A stretch of DNA of 64,000 nt from Vigna angularis (GCF_016808095.1 NC_068974.1:7564001-7628000); one strand, 5' to 3'. Shown: positions 23,961-37,465, numbered from the stretch's first letter. Translations and numbers: made by a program. Notes: generated by a model not told the origin, from the sequence alone.

Positions 23961-26750
23961 GTGAATTACATTGATATGAATAGTGGGAAACTAAAGGTTC
24001 GAGTGCAGGATGAAGAAGTGAACTTTGACGTACTTGAAACTCTAAAATATCCAGTTGAAAGGAAGGACTATTTCAAGATAGATGTGTTGGATAGAATATG
24101 TATGGATGCAAGAAGCACATTTTCTCCAATTGATCCTCTACAAATAGCCTTAAAGAATATTGAACCAAGAGGAGATCTTTAGAAATAAGAGCAAATCAGA
24201 AAAATAATTACAATTTTTGACAGCTCAATAGAGCTTAATGAGGAGGTAAATTTAAAAGCTACAATCAACATTGTAGGCATACGATTCTATAGCTGAAGTA
24301 GAACTAAAGTCGCAAAATACAAAGTTAAAATAGTTGCCACCTTACTTGAAATATGCATTTCTAGAAAAGGAGTGAAATAAGCAATTTATTTTAAGCAACT
24401 CTCTTGCACCTAATGAAGAGAAGGGGCTTAAAATGCTGAAAGCTAATGAGAAAGCTATAGGATGGACTTCTACATATTGAAAGGGAATTAGCCCATCATA
24501 CTTCTATATGCACCTAATTTTAATGGAAGATAATTACAAGCATGTGACATAACCACAATGAAGGCTTAATCCAACCATGAAAGAGGTAGTTAGGAAGAAG
24601 GTAATCAAATTACTTGAAGCAAGCATAATTTATCCAATCTTTGATAGTCCTTGGGTAACTCTAGTATAAGTTGTGCCAAAGAAAGGAGGAATGATAGTCA
24701 TTTGTAATGAGAAAAATGAATTAATTACCTTCAAAACAATCATTGGATGGAGGATGTGCATTGATTACAGAAAACTCAATCAAGCTATAAGGAAGGATCA
24801 CTTTGCACTTTCATTCATAGATCAAATGTTGGAAAAACTAGCTAGACAAGAGTATTATTATTTCCTTGATGGATACTTAGGCTATAACCAAATAGTTGTG
24901 CATCCACAAGACCAAGAGAAGACAACTTTTACCTGTCCATTTGGTGTTTTTCCATACAAGAAAATGCCTTTTGGACTATGTAACGCTCTAGATATTTTTG
25001 AAAGGTTCTTGGTAGCTATCTTTTCTACTTGGTTGAGAAAAGTATTGAAGGTTTCTTGGATGACTTCTCTGCCTATGGTGATTCGTTTGATACATGCATG
25101 AAATGATGTGTGATGCAAGTAATCGTGTTGTTGGTGCTGTTTTGGGTAGAGAAAGGAGAACAAGTTTCATGTTATTCATTATGCAAGAAAGGTTCTCAGT
25201 GGGGCCTAAGTCAATTATGTCATAACTGAAAAGGAACTTCTAGGCATTTTCTATTGGCTAGAAAAGTTTAGATCATACATAATTAGCTTAGAAATCACAG
25301 TATACACATACCACACAACTATTAAATATCTAATGAAAAAGCAAGACCTAAAGCCTAGACTCATCAAATTGATATTAGTTCTACTGGAGTTTGATTTGGT
25401 GATCAAGGATAAGAAATGCAATGAAAATCACTTGGCTGATCACCTGTCTAAATTAGAAAATGCAAAAGTAATACAAAAAGAACTAGAAATACAACAAGAA
25501 TTCCCTAATGAGAAGTTATTTGTTGTGAAGGAAAGACCTTGGTTTACTGACAAAGAAAATTATAAAGCTGGAGGAGTCATTCCACAAGAGTTTACATGGC
25601 ATAAAAAATAAAGGCTAATTAAAGATGCAAAATAGTTTGTTTGGGATGATTTATACTTTTTCAAAATATGTGTAGATGGTTTGTTGTGAAGGTACATATT
25701 TGGAAGTGAAATCAAAGACATAGCATTGTCACAATTTGCCATATGGAGGCCACTTCAGTAGAGAGAGGACTACTGAAAAGGCCCTACAAGTAGGTTTTTT
25801 CTAGCCTTCACTATTTAAAGATACATTTGATCATTGTAGAAGATGTGACAAGTGCTAAAGGATTGGAAACATATCAAAGAGGCATAAAAGGCCTCTACAA
25901 AACATCATAAAGGTTGAATTATTTGACTGCTGGGAGATAAAATTCATTGGTATATGTCCCATTCACACAAATATATATTAGTGGTTGTAGATTATGTGTC
26001 TAAATTGGTGGAGGCAGCTGCAGCACAGAAAGCATATGCAAAAACAACGATCAAGTTCCTTAAGAAGCACATATTCAACAAATTTGGTACTTCTAGAGTA
26101 CTAATTAGTTATTGATGGAGTCACTTCTACAATATGTAGCTCAAGCGCATACTAAAGCACTATCATATCAAGTACAAAGTTACCACATCCTATCACCCTT
26201 AAAAAATGGCCAGGCAGAGGTATCCAACAGAGAAATGAAAGAATTTTGGAGAAAACAATCTCAAAGTCTAGAAGAGATTGCTCTTTGAAGTTGGATGATA
26301 TATTATGAGCTTACAAAACAAATTTTAAAACTTCCATAGGCCCAACCCCGTTTCAGTTGGTCTATGGAAAAAACTTGTCATTTACTTGCTGAGTTAGAGA
26401 ATAAGGCGTAGTGGGGCCTCAAGACACTCAATTTTGATCTAAATGTTGTTGGAGAAACGAGAAAACTACAAATATAAGCGCTTGAGGAGTTGAGAACACA
26501 TGCCTATGAATTTACACAAATCTACAAATCAAAGATGAAGGCCTACCATGATAAAAAGATATTGAAAAAGGAATTTAGGTCAAATCAACTTGTCGTTCTC
26601 TACAACTCTAAATTGAGGTTGTTGTCAGGTAAATTGAAATCTAAATGGTTTGGACCATTTGTAGTCAAGATTGTGAGGCCATATGGAGCAATTGAAATCG
26701 AAGATCCAGAGACAAAGCAATTTGGACAGTGAATGGGCAAGGCTAACGAA
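23961..26750 (+). pseudogene. Decayed Athila-type Gypsy pol
   Basis: The order follows an Athila pol. The segment after the protease is at 23961-24182. RT is at about 24590-25100, with GWRMCIDYRKLN, FLDGYLGYNQI and MPFGLCNA; the FLDDFS catalytic motif appears near 25053 but in a shifted frame. RNase H is at 25100-25470, ending NHLADHLSKLE. A zinc-type segment with CRRCDKC lies near 25850, the integrase core around 25920-26260 and the C-terminal chromatin-end part at 26490-26732. Several parts are joined by frameshifts and stops, and a sizeable piece between RT and RNase H is missing. Catalytic residues are lost: RNase H reads VYTYHTT where VYTDH is usual, and the integrase reads EIKFIGIC for GIDFMGPF. 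No LTR pair could be matched to it. Confidence 0.8.
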
Positions 26751-27846
26751 ATACCAAGGTGATAATCTTGGCAGATTCACCACCAAAACTCCATTGGACG
26801 AACCGTGATGAATAAGGTATGGAGCTAAAGACGTTAAACAAGCACTACTGGGGGAAGCCCAGCTTTGGTATTGTTTTATTAATTTAGATTATTTGCTAAT
26901 TTTGTTGTACTTAGTTTGTTTTATTTGATAGTTTTAATGTTGCATAACTAAATTTTCATGATAGGATTAAGAGTATTCTGGAAAGGTTAATTGAAATCTA
27001 ACAGAGAGTGGAGTTGTAAATTGAAATAAAAATCTGACAATGTTTATGGTTCGAGCGACAAAATTGGCGTTTAAGCCACCACTCGCAGGTGAGTCACCCT
27101 GGGTTTAAAAATTTCAACTTTAAAAGACTAACCCTTATATAAAGTGTTACATTTAAAATTCACTACTCACCTCTATCACTCCACTCACTCTCAAACTCTG
27201 TAAAAACTCCATAATTCTTTAAAATCTTCATACCACTCATTTGTGAATTCCATTCTTTCTCAACATTTCAACTTCATCCACTACATTAATCTAGTTAGTA
27301 CAACACACTCATTTCAATCTCTTCTGAATTCATGTTCATTATTTAGGGTTCGCTCAAGCCCCAACTTGTGGCTTGAATACCCCTCAGTGTAAATAGTCAT
27401 TTCCATGTTAGTTTGTGTTTATCAAATGATTCTAAAGCACTTTATTTATCGAATCAAGGAAGAAAAACATATGATTGCATAATTGTTCCATAAGAATTCA
27501 AACTTGATGCTTGCATGTCAAATTCGTAAAAAGTTCAAGTGTTTATGGATACCTTGTTTCTTATTTTTGATGATTGAATGCATGATGTAATTTCTAGTTA
27601 AAGTTATGATTGTTACATATTGGTACATGCATAAAAGAGTTGTTTCAATGCTGAATTCGCAAGTGAATGAACTCTTTGATTAATCATAATCATATAATGA
27701 AGAAATTAACTTGTTGTGATTGAAATTTATGTACACAAAAAAGACGGGTTGTGCATGACATTCTTGCTTCAAAGAAGAGGAAGGCAGTTGTTACTTCAAC
27801 AAAGAAAAGAGAGCCAAGTCTTGTACTCAAGTTGTCTAAGAACTGA
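26751..27846. other. 3' non-coding region after the Athila-type pol
   Basis: At 26825-26862 AAAGACGTTAAACAAGC followed by GGGGGAAGCCCAG is the same landmark as in the internal region of the element at 17943. The remainder shows no LTR, and the short open frame near 27716-27840 is lysine-rich with no recognised domain. Confidence 0.4.
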
Positions 27847-28721
27847 CACTAGTACAAAAACAGCGTATAACGTCATGCGTTTAACGTCCAACCACTGAAT
27901 AGCTAACGTTAAAAATGACCGATGACATTTTTGTAAATAAATGCAATTATTAAATGTCGTTTAGAATTGTAATTCGACGTAAAAGGATATAAAACGTCAA
28001 ATGCCCCAACGTTAGACATCAAAAGGTTAGTAAATTCAATAAAAAATTGAGCGGGATATTGAAAATTCATTTACTTTATCTTAGCACGCAAGACCCTCTT
28101 CTCTTCTCAAACTTTTCTCGAACTAATTTGACGACCATCACATGTAATCTTTTTTCATTTAATACAAATGCATGTTAATTAACTACTTTATGAATGATTT
28201 CCGTTTATTTTGACCGATTATTTTCGCGCTCTTGTCCATCATAGGTGCATTCTGTTTTCTCTGTCACTGGTGACGACACTTTATTCCGACGAACCCACCT
28301 TTTGAATGTTAGTTTTCGTTTTCGTTTTGAAGAACTTATTTGTTGAACTTGTTTGTTGTTGTTGTTTGATTGAACTTGTTTGTCGTTGGTTATTGTTGTT
28401 TGTTGTTGATACTACAATACACGTTCATAGTTCTTGTTTTATAAAATACCAAAAATTGAAATTTGTTGTTTTTTTGCTTTTCAGATCTCGTAGAGTTGTA
28501 AAAAGGGATCACAATTAATTAAAAAAAACAAAAAACAAATGATTAAAGTCGTAACAAAATTTGACGTTAATTTAACGTCGAATTTAAAAAATTTGACGTT
28601 AATTTAACGTCGAATTTAAAAGATTCGACGTTAATTTAACGTATCCTGATATGACGTCATTCGCGAATTCATTGCTAAAAGCCCAAAATATTTGATGTTG
28701 TACATTATTTTTGTACTAGTG
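27847..28721 (+). mobile_element. Non-autonomous CACTA-type DNA transposon, copy 2
   Basis: It starts CACTAGTACAAAAACAGCG and ends ATTTTTGTACTAGTG. Flanking triplets are TGA and TCA, one mismatch from a perfect duplication. Its left half matches the inverted right half of copy 1 closely (TAAATAAATGCAATTATT and the ACGTC palindromes). The middle shows the GTTGAACTTGTTTG repeat (28335-28410). No transposase. 875 bp. Confidence 0.75.
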
Positions 28722-29627
<906 letters not shown>

Positions 29628-29632
29628 GTATT

Positions 29633-30248
29633 TGTTTCGGTAGGGATTTGTGTAGTACCGAGAGACGTATCTTTCTGACGTGACTTTCCAGTTTTTCGAT
29701 GCTTGAGTTGCCTGCACCACTCGGTTGCCACTATTGACATTGCTCGGTTGCACTTTTGACCGGGGGGAGGTACTTTTCTTACGCGACCTTATTGCTTTCT
29801 GATGCTTGAGTCACCTGAACCGCTCGGTTGCACTCTTGACACTGCTCGGTTGCATTCTTGACCGGAGGAGAGGTACCTGCAAAAGACACTTTGACGCTCA
29901 AGTTAGGAGCGGTTTAGTGAATTAATTATCACGGTTGAGTATTTAGGTTATGGTCGAACGTACCTGACTTTTGGCCCTATCATCATATTTATAAGTGTTT
30001 CATGGATCTTAAACTAACGCAGATTCAATAAAATAAAAACAGACTTACCTTTAGATTCGATTAGTTACTGATAAATGGCTTATCAATATCTTTAATCAGA
30101 TATCTTTGATTATTTTATCGTCTATTGAACTATTAGCCCAATAACAACTTAAACGCTGACCCTACAACATTGTTGATGTTGCAGATGGACAGATCGGTCA
30201 TTGTTGATGTAGCAGATTGAGCTTTCGGTCTATATTATATACCATACA
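29633..30248 (-). repeat. 3' LTR of the Tat-type element
   Basis: 616 bp, matched by 37469-38108. It contains the recurrent phrase CTCGGTTGCACTCTTGAC. Confidence 0.85.
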
Positions 30249-30557
30249 TATGTCCTCCAAGCTCGAGTTAATTGTTCGACTTTAGCCAAGGTTAACTATA
30301 GGACTTATATGAGTTTGTGCTTTAAATTGTTGCTCTTTTCTGGTCCGAACGGTAAGCTCTTGATTGGCCAAGTGATTTGTGCGCAAGATCCTGCTATCTG
30401 CACTCGTCAAAGGTTTTCCTATTTGTAAAATGTCAGTTGTCCTAAGTGCCTTTGTCTTGATTCGCTTGCCATCTGCGCTGTGAGGCCGAATGGCCGAACG
30501 GTTGAATGGTTGTCAAATTTGGCTAAAGCATATGAGGCCACGGAAGGCTAAGTAGTT

Positions 30558-30915
30558 GAGGCTGAAGGGCCGAATACCTGTGAGGCCGAATGACCGAATA
30601 CTTGTGAGGCCGAATGACCGAATACCTATGAGGCCGAATGTCCGAATACTTGTGAGGCCGAATGGCCGAATACCTGTGAGGTCGAATGTCCAAATTCCTG
30701 TGAGGCCGAATGACCAAATACCTATGAGGTCGAATGACCGAATACTTGTGAGGCAGAATGGCCAAATACCGGTGAGGCCGATTGGCCGAATACCTGTGAG
30801 GTCGAATGTCCAAATTCCTGTGAGGCCGAATGACCAAATACCTATGAGGTCGAATGACCGAATACTTGTGAGGCAGAATGGCCAAATACCGGTGAGGCCG
30901 ATTGGCCGAATAATT
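30558..30915. repeat. 24-bp tandem array with 120-bp higher-order unit
   Basis: About 15 copies of a unit like GAGGCCGAATGACCGAATAC (plus CTGT). The last ten form two identical blocks of five units (30676-30795 and 30796-30915): bases 120 apart are the same throughout. Since 24 is a multiple of three and the unit lacks stops in one frame of each strand, long frames of about 120 residues exist on both strands. I regard these as by-products of the repeat. Confidence 0.95.
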
Positions 30916-31049
30916 GAGTGGTTAAAGATGCTCGGTTGAGAGCGATTCTTCCTCAGCTCTTGCTTGTGGCCGAGAGTGATGGATGCACCGCTCGGTTTTC
31001 AACCTAGGAGTTCGTTTTGGAACTTCCTAGTGGACGAGAGTGTCAGTCC

Positions 31050-31450
31050 CCGAGGACGTCCATCACCTCTCAGTTTTTTGACCTAGGAGTTCGTTTTGGA
31101 ACTTCCTAGTGGACAAAAGTGAGAGTTTACGGAGAACGTTCCTCACCGCTTAGTTTAGGACCAGGGGTTCTCGGAAAGCGTTCCCTGGGTTTTATGGGCG
31201 AGAGTGGGAGTTCACAGAGAACGTTCCTCACTGATCGGTTTAGGACCAGGGATTCTCGAAGAGCGTTCCCTAGGTTTTATGGATGAGAGTGAGAGTTCAC
31301 GGAGAACGTTCCTCATAGCTCGGTTTAGGAGCAGGGGTTCTCGAAGAGCGTTCCCTGGGTTTTGTGGACGAGAGTGAGAGTTCACGGAGAACGTTCCTCA
31401 CCGCTCGGTATAGGACCAAGGGTTCTCGGAGAGCATTCCCTGGGTTTTTT
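31050..31450. repeat. Four tandem copies of an 88-bp unit
   Basis: AGAACGTTCCTCAC and AGCGTTCCCTGGGTTTT recur every 88 bp or so through 31130-31450, with a diverged copy before. It belongs to the non-coding 3' part of the Tat-type element. Confidence 0.85.
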
Positions 31451-31599
31451 TGTATCGCCACGCAACCTGTGATTGAATGGAAATTGTCTAGCTTTATTCA
31501 TACCAAAAGTGTAAGCACGTAAGTCTTGTCAAAAGAATTTATTTGAAACAAAACATGACATCAAAATTCAACTAAAGTAAATGTGAGATGATTCGCATT

Positions 31600-31873
31600 C
31601 CAAGTGTTAGGAATGACTTTTTATTATATTTTCTATATGATATGTCCCCGAATCGAGCGGTTAGGGCTACAATTGCGGTTGCGACTTCGTTTATGTCTTT
31701 GTTCCTCTTTTCTATACAGTCGTTCGGTACTTCTCCGTGGAGACCTTCTTCTTCATGGGCTTTTTATCTGTGGTCATTCCTCTTTCACGTACTTACGGAG
31801 ATGACTCGCACGAATAAGTGCTTCGATCTTATCTTTGAGTGTTACACACTCTTCGGTAGTATGTCCCAGGTTT
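31600..31873 (-). pseudogene. C-terminal gag piece of the Tat-type element
   Basis: Directly next to the copia insertion, the minus strand reads QNLGHTTEECVTLKDKIEAL and then RKYVKEE. This continues the CQYH that ends the other gag piece at 36343 and gives the CxxH..GHTTEEC-type segment of Tat gag. After RKYVKEE it meets a stop and the frame degenerates. This confirms that the copia element split one gag. Confidence 0.75.
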
Positions 31874-31878
31874 TGATG

Positions 31879-32130
31879 TGTTGGTTTTTAGAGAATAAAA
31901 ACAAATGAATATTGGCTGGCTGAAGTGTATCATCTTATTAAATGCAACTTAATTTAAATACATTTAGAAATAACTAACTAAAATATCACATCTTGTGATT
32001 CTAGCAATCACTACTAATGACTTGGCTGAAAAATAGGAAATAACTAACCCACTAACAGCCATTGACTAATTTAAAAAACTAAATCTGAAATCTTCCTAAA
32101 TTCATGCAACTAACAAGGCAGTTCTCAACA
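31879..32130 (-). repeat. 3' LTR of the nested copia element
   Basis: 252 bp; its partner is 36086-36337. Confidence 0.9.
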
Positions 32131-35100
32131 CTCTTCCTTGTCTTGGAGGCTGCAAACTCCTAGCTTATTCCTTAGGAATTCGAACCTGTTGAGTGAAAAA
32201 GATTTGATAAATGTGTCAGCAGCTTGGTCTTCCGAGCAACAGGAAACTAAACATGCCTTGCCACTTTCTTGAACTTCTCTTAAGTGAAACAACTTCACAT
32301 TAAAATGTTTGGTCTTCCCATGAAATACAAGATTATGTGAGATTGAAATTGTTGCTTGATTATCAACAAAAACTTCTGTACATTTATCTTCCTTCATACC
32401 CAAATCTGTTAAAATATTCCTCAACCAAATAACTTGATTCACAGCTGCTACAGTTGAAATGAACTCAACTTCTGCTGTTGACTGAGCTATAACCTCTTGC
32501 TTCTTGGAACACCAAGAGAAAACACCTGAACCCATACCAAAACAGTACCCTGAAGTACTCTTCATATCATCCAAGCTACCAGCCCAATCATTGTCAGAGA
32601 AACCAAATAATTTAAAGTTTTGTACCTTGTAGTACTTAACTCCATAATTGACAATTCCTTTGATGTAACTTACAACTCTCTTTGCTGCCTTCAAGTGCAG
32701 TTCACTAGCACAATGCATAAATCTTGACAGCAAGCTAACTGGGAATAAGATGTCAGGCCTTGTGGATGTAAGATGCATTAGACACCCAATCAAACTTCTA
32801 AAATAAGCTTCATCAACTTTATTTGTTCCATCCTCCTTGATAAGCTTCTCTTTTTGATTCATTGGAGTGTTCATTGGTTTGCATTCACCAAGGTGAAATT
32901 TCTTTAGAATCTCCTTTGCATATTTTTTCTAGCAGATAAAATCTCATTCTTCTTTTGAGTGATCTCCATGCCTAGAAAATAAGTCATAAGACCAAGATCT
33001 GTCATCTCAAAGACCTTTTTCATTTCTTGCTTGAATTCTTCAATTAGTGCTAGGTTTCTTCCTATTATCAAGAGATCATCAACATATAATGAAATAATTA
33101 AAGTATCAGCACCATCATGTTTGATATAAAGTCTAGTTTCAGATACACTCTTTTGAAAGCCCAAGTGTAGTAAATGATCATTAATTTTGTTATACCACAC
33201 TCTTGGGGCTTGCTTTAAACCATATAAAGCCTTTTTTAGCGAGTAGACTTTATCTTCTTGTCCTTTGATAACAAAACCATCTGGTTGTTCAACATAAATC
33301 TCCTCCTGCAGAAAACCATTAAGGAACGCTGACTTGACATCCATATGAAACACTTGCCACCCCTTTTGTGCTATAATGGCAAGTAGTAACCTAATTGTAT
33401 CATGTCTTGCTACTGGAGCAAAAGTATCTGAATAATTTATCCCAAATATTTGAGAATAACCTTTTACAATAAGCATTCCTTTGTGCTTTTTTACATAACC
33501 ATTAGGGTTGAATTTTGTTCTAAACAACCATTTCACCTCAATGACATTTTTGTCATCAGTTCTTGGAACTAGCTCCTAGGTTTGATTTTTCTCAATCATG
33601 GACAGCTCCTCCTGCATTGCAGCTAACCATTTCTCCTCTAAAGCAGCTTCTTCAAAACTGGCAGGTTCATAAATAGTTATATTGCACAATGATACATTGC
33701 TTTTTTTTATAGATATCAGAGAGTAACATTGTGCCTCTATTAGGTGGATCATCTACAGTGTCTTCAACCTCCAATTCAGTGTTCTGACTTTTCTATAAAT
33801 CACTCCAGCACCAGTTTTCATCTTCCATGAAATGCACATCTCTACTTATTAGAATTTTTCCAGTTTGAGGTTGAAAAATCCTATAAGCTTTAAAAATTGT
33901 GTTGTAGCCAATAAATAATCCCGCTTCAGCCCTTTTATCAAGCTTATCACGTTTAATCTGAGGTATATGTGAGTAACACAAACAACCAAATACTTTAAGA
34001 AAGTCCAAATAAGGTTTAAAACCAAACCAGCCTTGAAAAGGAGTTTGATTTTGCAAGGCTCGTGTCGGAAGCCTATTCTTGATGAACACAACTGTATTTG
34101 CAGCTTCGGCCCAAAACTTCTTTGGTAACTCCTTTTGATGAAGCATGCACTTGGGCATCTCCATGATTGATTTATTTTTCCTTTCACTCACTCCATTTTG
34201 TTGAGGAGTGTAAGGAGCCGTTAATTGATGCTCAATCCCAACTTCATCACAAAATTGTTGAAATTGATTTGCTATATACTCTTTTCCATTGTCTGACCTC
34301 AAGATCTGAATATGGCAATTGCTTTGAGTTTCAACAAATGCTTTAAATTTCCATAACACTTTAGCTACTTACCATTTGAATTTAAGAAAGAAAATCCAAC
34401 ACATTCTTGTTAGGTCATCAATAAAAATAATATAATAAAGACTTCCTTTTATGGATGGAGTTCTTTGTGGTCCAGCAACATCAGTGTGAACTAGCTGCAA
34501 TTTTTTACTAGCCCTCCAACTACTTTTAGGAAATGGTTTCCTTGTTTGCTTTCCGAATCTACAAGCCTCACATTCAGCTGGTTTCTCTGTCAACGAAGGA
34601 ACTCCACAAACTAATTGATTTTTCAGCATGTAGTTTATTCCCAAATGATGGAAATGACCCAGCCTTTTGTGCCAAAGATTGACTGAGCTTGCTGTTACTA
34701 GAAATGCAATTTGCTCCTCCTTCATTGGATTAAATGAGAAACTCTTGTTCCTCATCTTGACTTTAAACATTTCAAGGCCTCTTGGATCTTTAATAGTGTA
34801 GACTTTATCTTCAAAGATAACTTTGAACCCTTTTTGTAGTAACTGTCCGACACTAAGCAAGTTTTGATTAATTTTGGGTACATATAAGACATTAGGGAGG
34901 GTGTTTGTACATGTGTAAGTTGTTATAGCTATTGAACCCTTGCCTTTTACTGGAATTTGTTCACCATTTCCAATTCTAACCCATTTGACTTCGGTCATGT
35001 CCAAACACTTGAACAATTCTTTGTCATAGGTCATGTGGTTTGTGCAGCTGCTATCAATCAACCAAGATTCATTTGAACTGCTACTGGAGAAACAGGTAGC

Positions 35101-36045
35101 AGCAAAGAGTTGGTCTTCATTTTCTTGCGCATTTTGTGTATCACCTTCAGCTTGTTGGACATTTTCTTTGCAAATTATAGCTTCATGATCGATCCTATTG
35201 CACTTACTGCACTTTACATCAGGTCTTTTCCAGCAGCAAAATGGTGGATGACCCATTTTTCCGCAATGTTGACAAGGTGGATAATTTTTCTTTTTACCTT
35301 TACCTTGTTTTTGATTAAATACACCATTTTCACTGCTTGCTGGTTGGAACCTTTTGAAATTTTTCTTTTTATTGGTTCCGACATCATGATGCTTGACAGG
35401 GAGTGCACCGTCAACCACACGATCTTCTCTCATTAGCCTTCGCTGCTCTTGGGCTTGCAAAGTGTGTAACACTTTTGCCAAAGTAATCTTGGATAGATTC
35501 TTTGTATTCTCTAATGAGACAATAGACGCTTCATACCTTTTTGGCACTGTCACAAGGATTTTTCTCGACAATTCTGGAGTCCGCAAAGTTGCTGCCCAAC
35601 AACTTTATTTTGTTGGCAATGCCCAATAACGTCTTTGAGTACTCCTTGATTGTCTCTGACTCTTTCATCCTTTGCAGCTCAAATTCCCTCCTTAGGTTCA
35701 ACACTTGCATGCTTCTTATTCTGTCATCTCCTTCATATTCTTCCTTCAAAAAATTCCAATTTTTTTTGGTGATTTAGGAGTCATAATTCTAGTGAAGATC
35801 AATGTTGTAACACCAGAAAACAATGACGACTTTGCCTTTGCCTTGTTTGTTTTTTGTTCCTTGTGATTTTTGATTTGGACCATGGTAGGATTCTCCAGCA
35901 ACGGCTGAACAGAGTAATCCTCTTCCACAGCTTCCCATAAATCTAGTCCCTCTAGATAGGACTACATTTTTACAGCCCACATATCATAGTCTTCCCCATT
36001 AAAGATTGGAAGTGCTACTGGAAAGGAAGTTGACTCTCCTTCCAT
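32125..36045 (-). pseudogene. Copia gag-pol polyprotein gene, inactivated
   Basis: Starting at the ATG at 36043-36045 (MEGESTSFPVALPIFNGEDY), the order is gag; zinc knuckles with CQHCGKMGHPPFCC and CSKCNRIDHEAIIC (near 35170-35280); protease; pre-integrase LWHKRLGHFHHLG; integrase with HTDVAGP, RSDNGKEY and SERKNKSIME (the three acidic residues are kept); RT with YVDDLLI (32904-33536); and RNase H ending just inside the 3' LTR. Lesions seen: an early stop after WAVKM, frameshifts near 35750 and 35560, an in-frame TAA at 34369-34371, stops in 33540-33790, and a frameshift near 32900. The protease site reads DSSC where DSGC is usual. Most domains are otherwise well kept, so inactivation was fairly recent. 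Confidence 0.9.
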
Positions 36046-36085
36046 TCTGCAAGTCCCTTAAGAAAAAAGTGCTCTAGATATCAAT

Positions 36086-36337
36086 TGTTGGTTTTTAGAG
36101 AATAAAACAAGATGAATATTGGCTGGCTGAAGTGTATCATCTTATTAAATGCAACTTAATTTAAATACATTTAGAAATAACTAACTAAAATATCACATCT
36201 TGTGATTCTAGCAACCACTACTAATGACTTGGCTGAAAAATAGGAAATAACTAACCCACTAACAACTATTTACTAATTTAAAAAAATAAATCTGTAATCT
36301 TCCTAAATTCATGCAACTAACAAGACAGTTCTCAACA
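36086..36337 (-). repeat. 5' LTR of the nested copia element
   Basis: 252 bp; first LTR in the reading direction of the element. Confidence 0.9.
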
Positions 36338-36342
36338 TGATG

Positions 36343-37425
36343 GTATTGGCAGTGCTTTCCTCCATCAGCATTTATAGGTAAATGAAGCTTTTTGACCGAA
36401 AGAAGTTCAGCACTAAGGGCTTCCTCAAGGATTTTTGCCCTGGGTGCATTAACAGTTGTGTAATGATCAAATTTAGGCGTTCGGGGGAAATCCTTTGGAC
36501 GAGAATCTCCTCCCTTGTCGTTGCCGCCGAACGATCGCCTGTCGTCCTTTCTAATTCTGCTTACAGAAGCTTCCTGCTGCTATTTTTCCGTTGAGCTCCT
36601 CATGTCCTCAATACGAATAAACTTAGCAACCCTTTCCTGAAGTTCATCAATAGTTTTCGGTGGTCACGCATATAATTTTTCAGGAAAATATTCTGGTCTT
36701 AGGCACGAAGGCAAATTGCTGATGATAAAAGTGTGATTAACATCTTTAACTCTTCGTGCACTTTCATTATACCTTTTCATAAAGGCCCTCAAAGTTTCCT
36801 CCTTCTCCTGTTTAGTATTTACCAATTCCGCCGGTGTTATCTCCTGTTTCCGATTGGATGCGTATTGTCTTCTAAAGAGAACCACAGTAGCAAAACAATC
36901 AACTGTGTTTGGAGGAAGAGTGTTTGTACCATTCCAATGCCTCCTCCTTGAGTGATAATGAGAATGCTCTGCATTTGATCGGGTCGTTGTTCGTGTAGAA
37001 TACCATTGCGTTAACGAATGTCCTGAGGTGATCATCTGGATCAGTTGTTCCATCATACTTATCTAATGCGGGAGAAGTTTTTTCCAGTTTGGAGTTTGCA
37101 TGATGGTCGCCGTAAAAGGAAGTAAACTGGTAGGCCGAACGGTTTGCAAGGGCGTTGGTTCCCTTCTTCCGCGACCGTTCGGGTTGGTGTGATTATGGGT
37201 AGTTTCATTGCCATTCTCGCGGTTGTGATCCCGGTAGGATGTCGACACTGAGTGCTGAGCGGACTGCTCATGGAAACCTCATTCTGCCCAAAGTGTTGCA
37301 ATCTCCTCCTCGTGTTTTCGCTGCATCTCCAGTTACGTGCGAGCCTGAGCCTACATTTGTGCTTGCATATCTCTGATCAGTTCTCTGGTGCTTTGTTGCT
37401 CCTCCATATTTCTCGTGGTCACCAT
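36343..37425 (-). pseudogene. Gag of the Tat-type element, N-terminal and central part
   Basis: Minus-strand reading begins near the ATG at 37425 (MVTTRNMEEQQSTREL) just after the primer site. It continues with the retrotransposon gag core: KYDGTTDPDDHLRTFVNAM, LKEEALEWYKHS, and, after a frame change, NTKQEKEETLRAFMKRYNE. The last is the LKQ..ESLR.F..RF-type signature of this gag family. Several stops and frameshifts are present. It breaks off at CQYH where the copia element is inserted, and resumes at 31873. Confidence 0.8.
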
Positions 37426-37448
37426 TGGGTTTCTTCGGCTTCTCTCGG

Positions 37449-37465
37449 CCCCATGGTGGGCGCCA
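37449..37465 (-). other. Primer binding site of the Tat-type element
   Basis: On minus, TGGCGCCCACCATGGGG lies three bases after the 5' LTR. TGGCGCCCACCGTGGGG is the usual primer site of Tat-lineage elements in legumes. Confidence 0.8.

Larger units (their letters stand above)
31879..36337 (-). mobile_element. Nearly complete Ty1/Copia retrotransposon, minus strand, nested
   Basis: Two 252-bp LTRs (31879-32130 and 36086-36337), each TGTTGG...CTCAACA as read on +, flank a single gag-pol region. A perfect 5-bp duplication TGATG (31874-31878 and 36338-36342) borders it. The LTRs differ at about seven bases plus two small indels by eye. The primer site after the 5' LTR (minus strand, TGATATCTAGAGC) is an altered form of the initiator tRNA-Met site TGGTATCAGAGC. 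Length is 4,459 bp. Confidence 0.92.

Noticed and set aside
30558..30915. CRISPR-like array
   Set aside because: Repeats are directly adjacent with no unique spacers, and the sequence is eukaryotic.
30523..30939. Long frames on both strands (120 and 127 codons) as protein genes
   Set aside because: They follow only from a 24-bp tandem repeat without stops and have no promoter or domain support.
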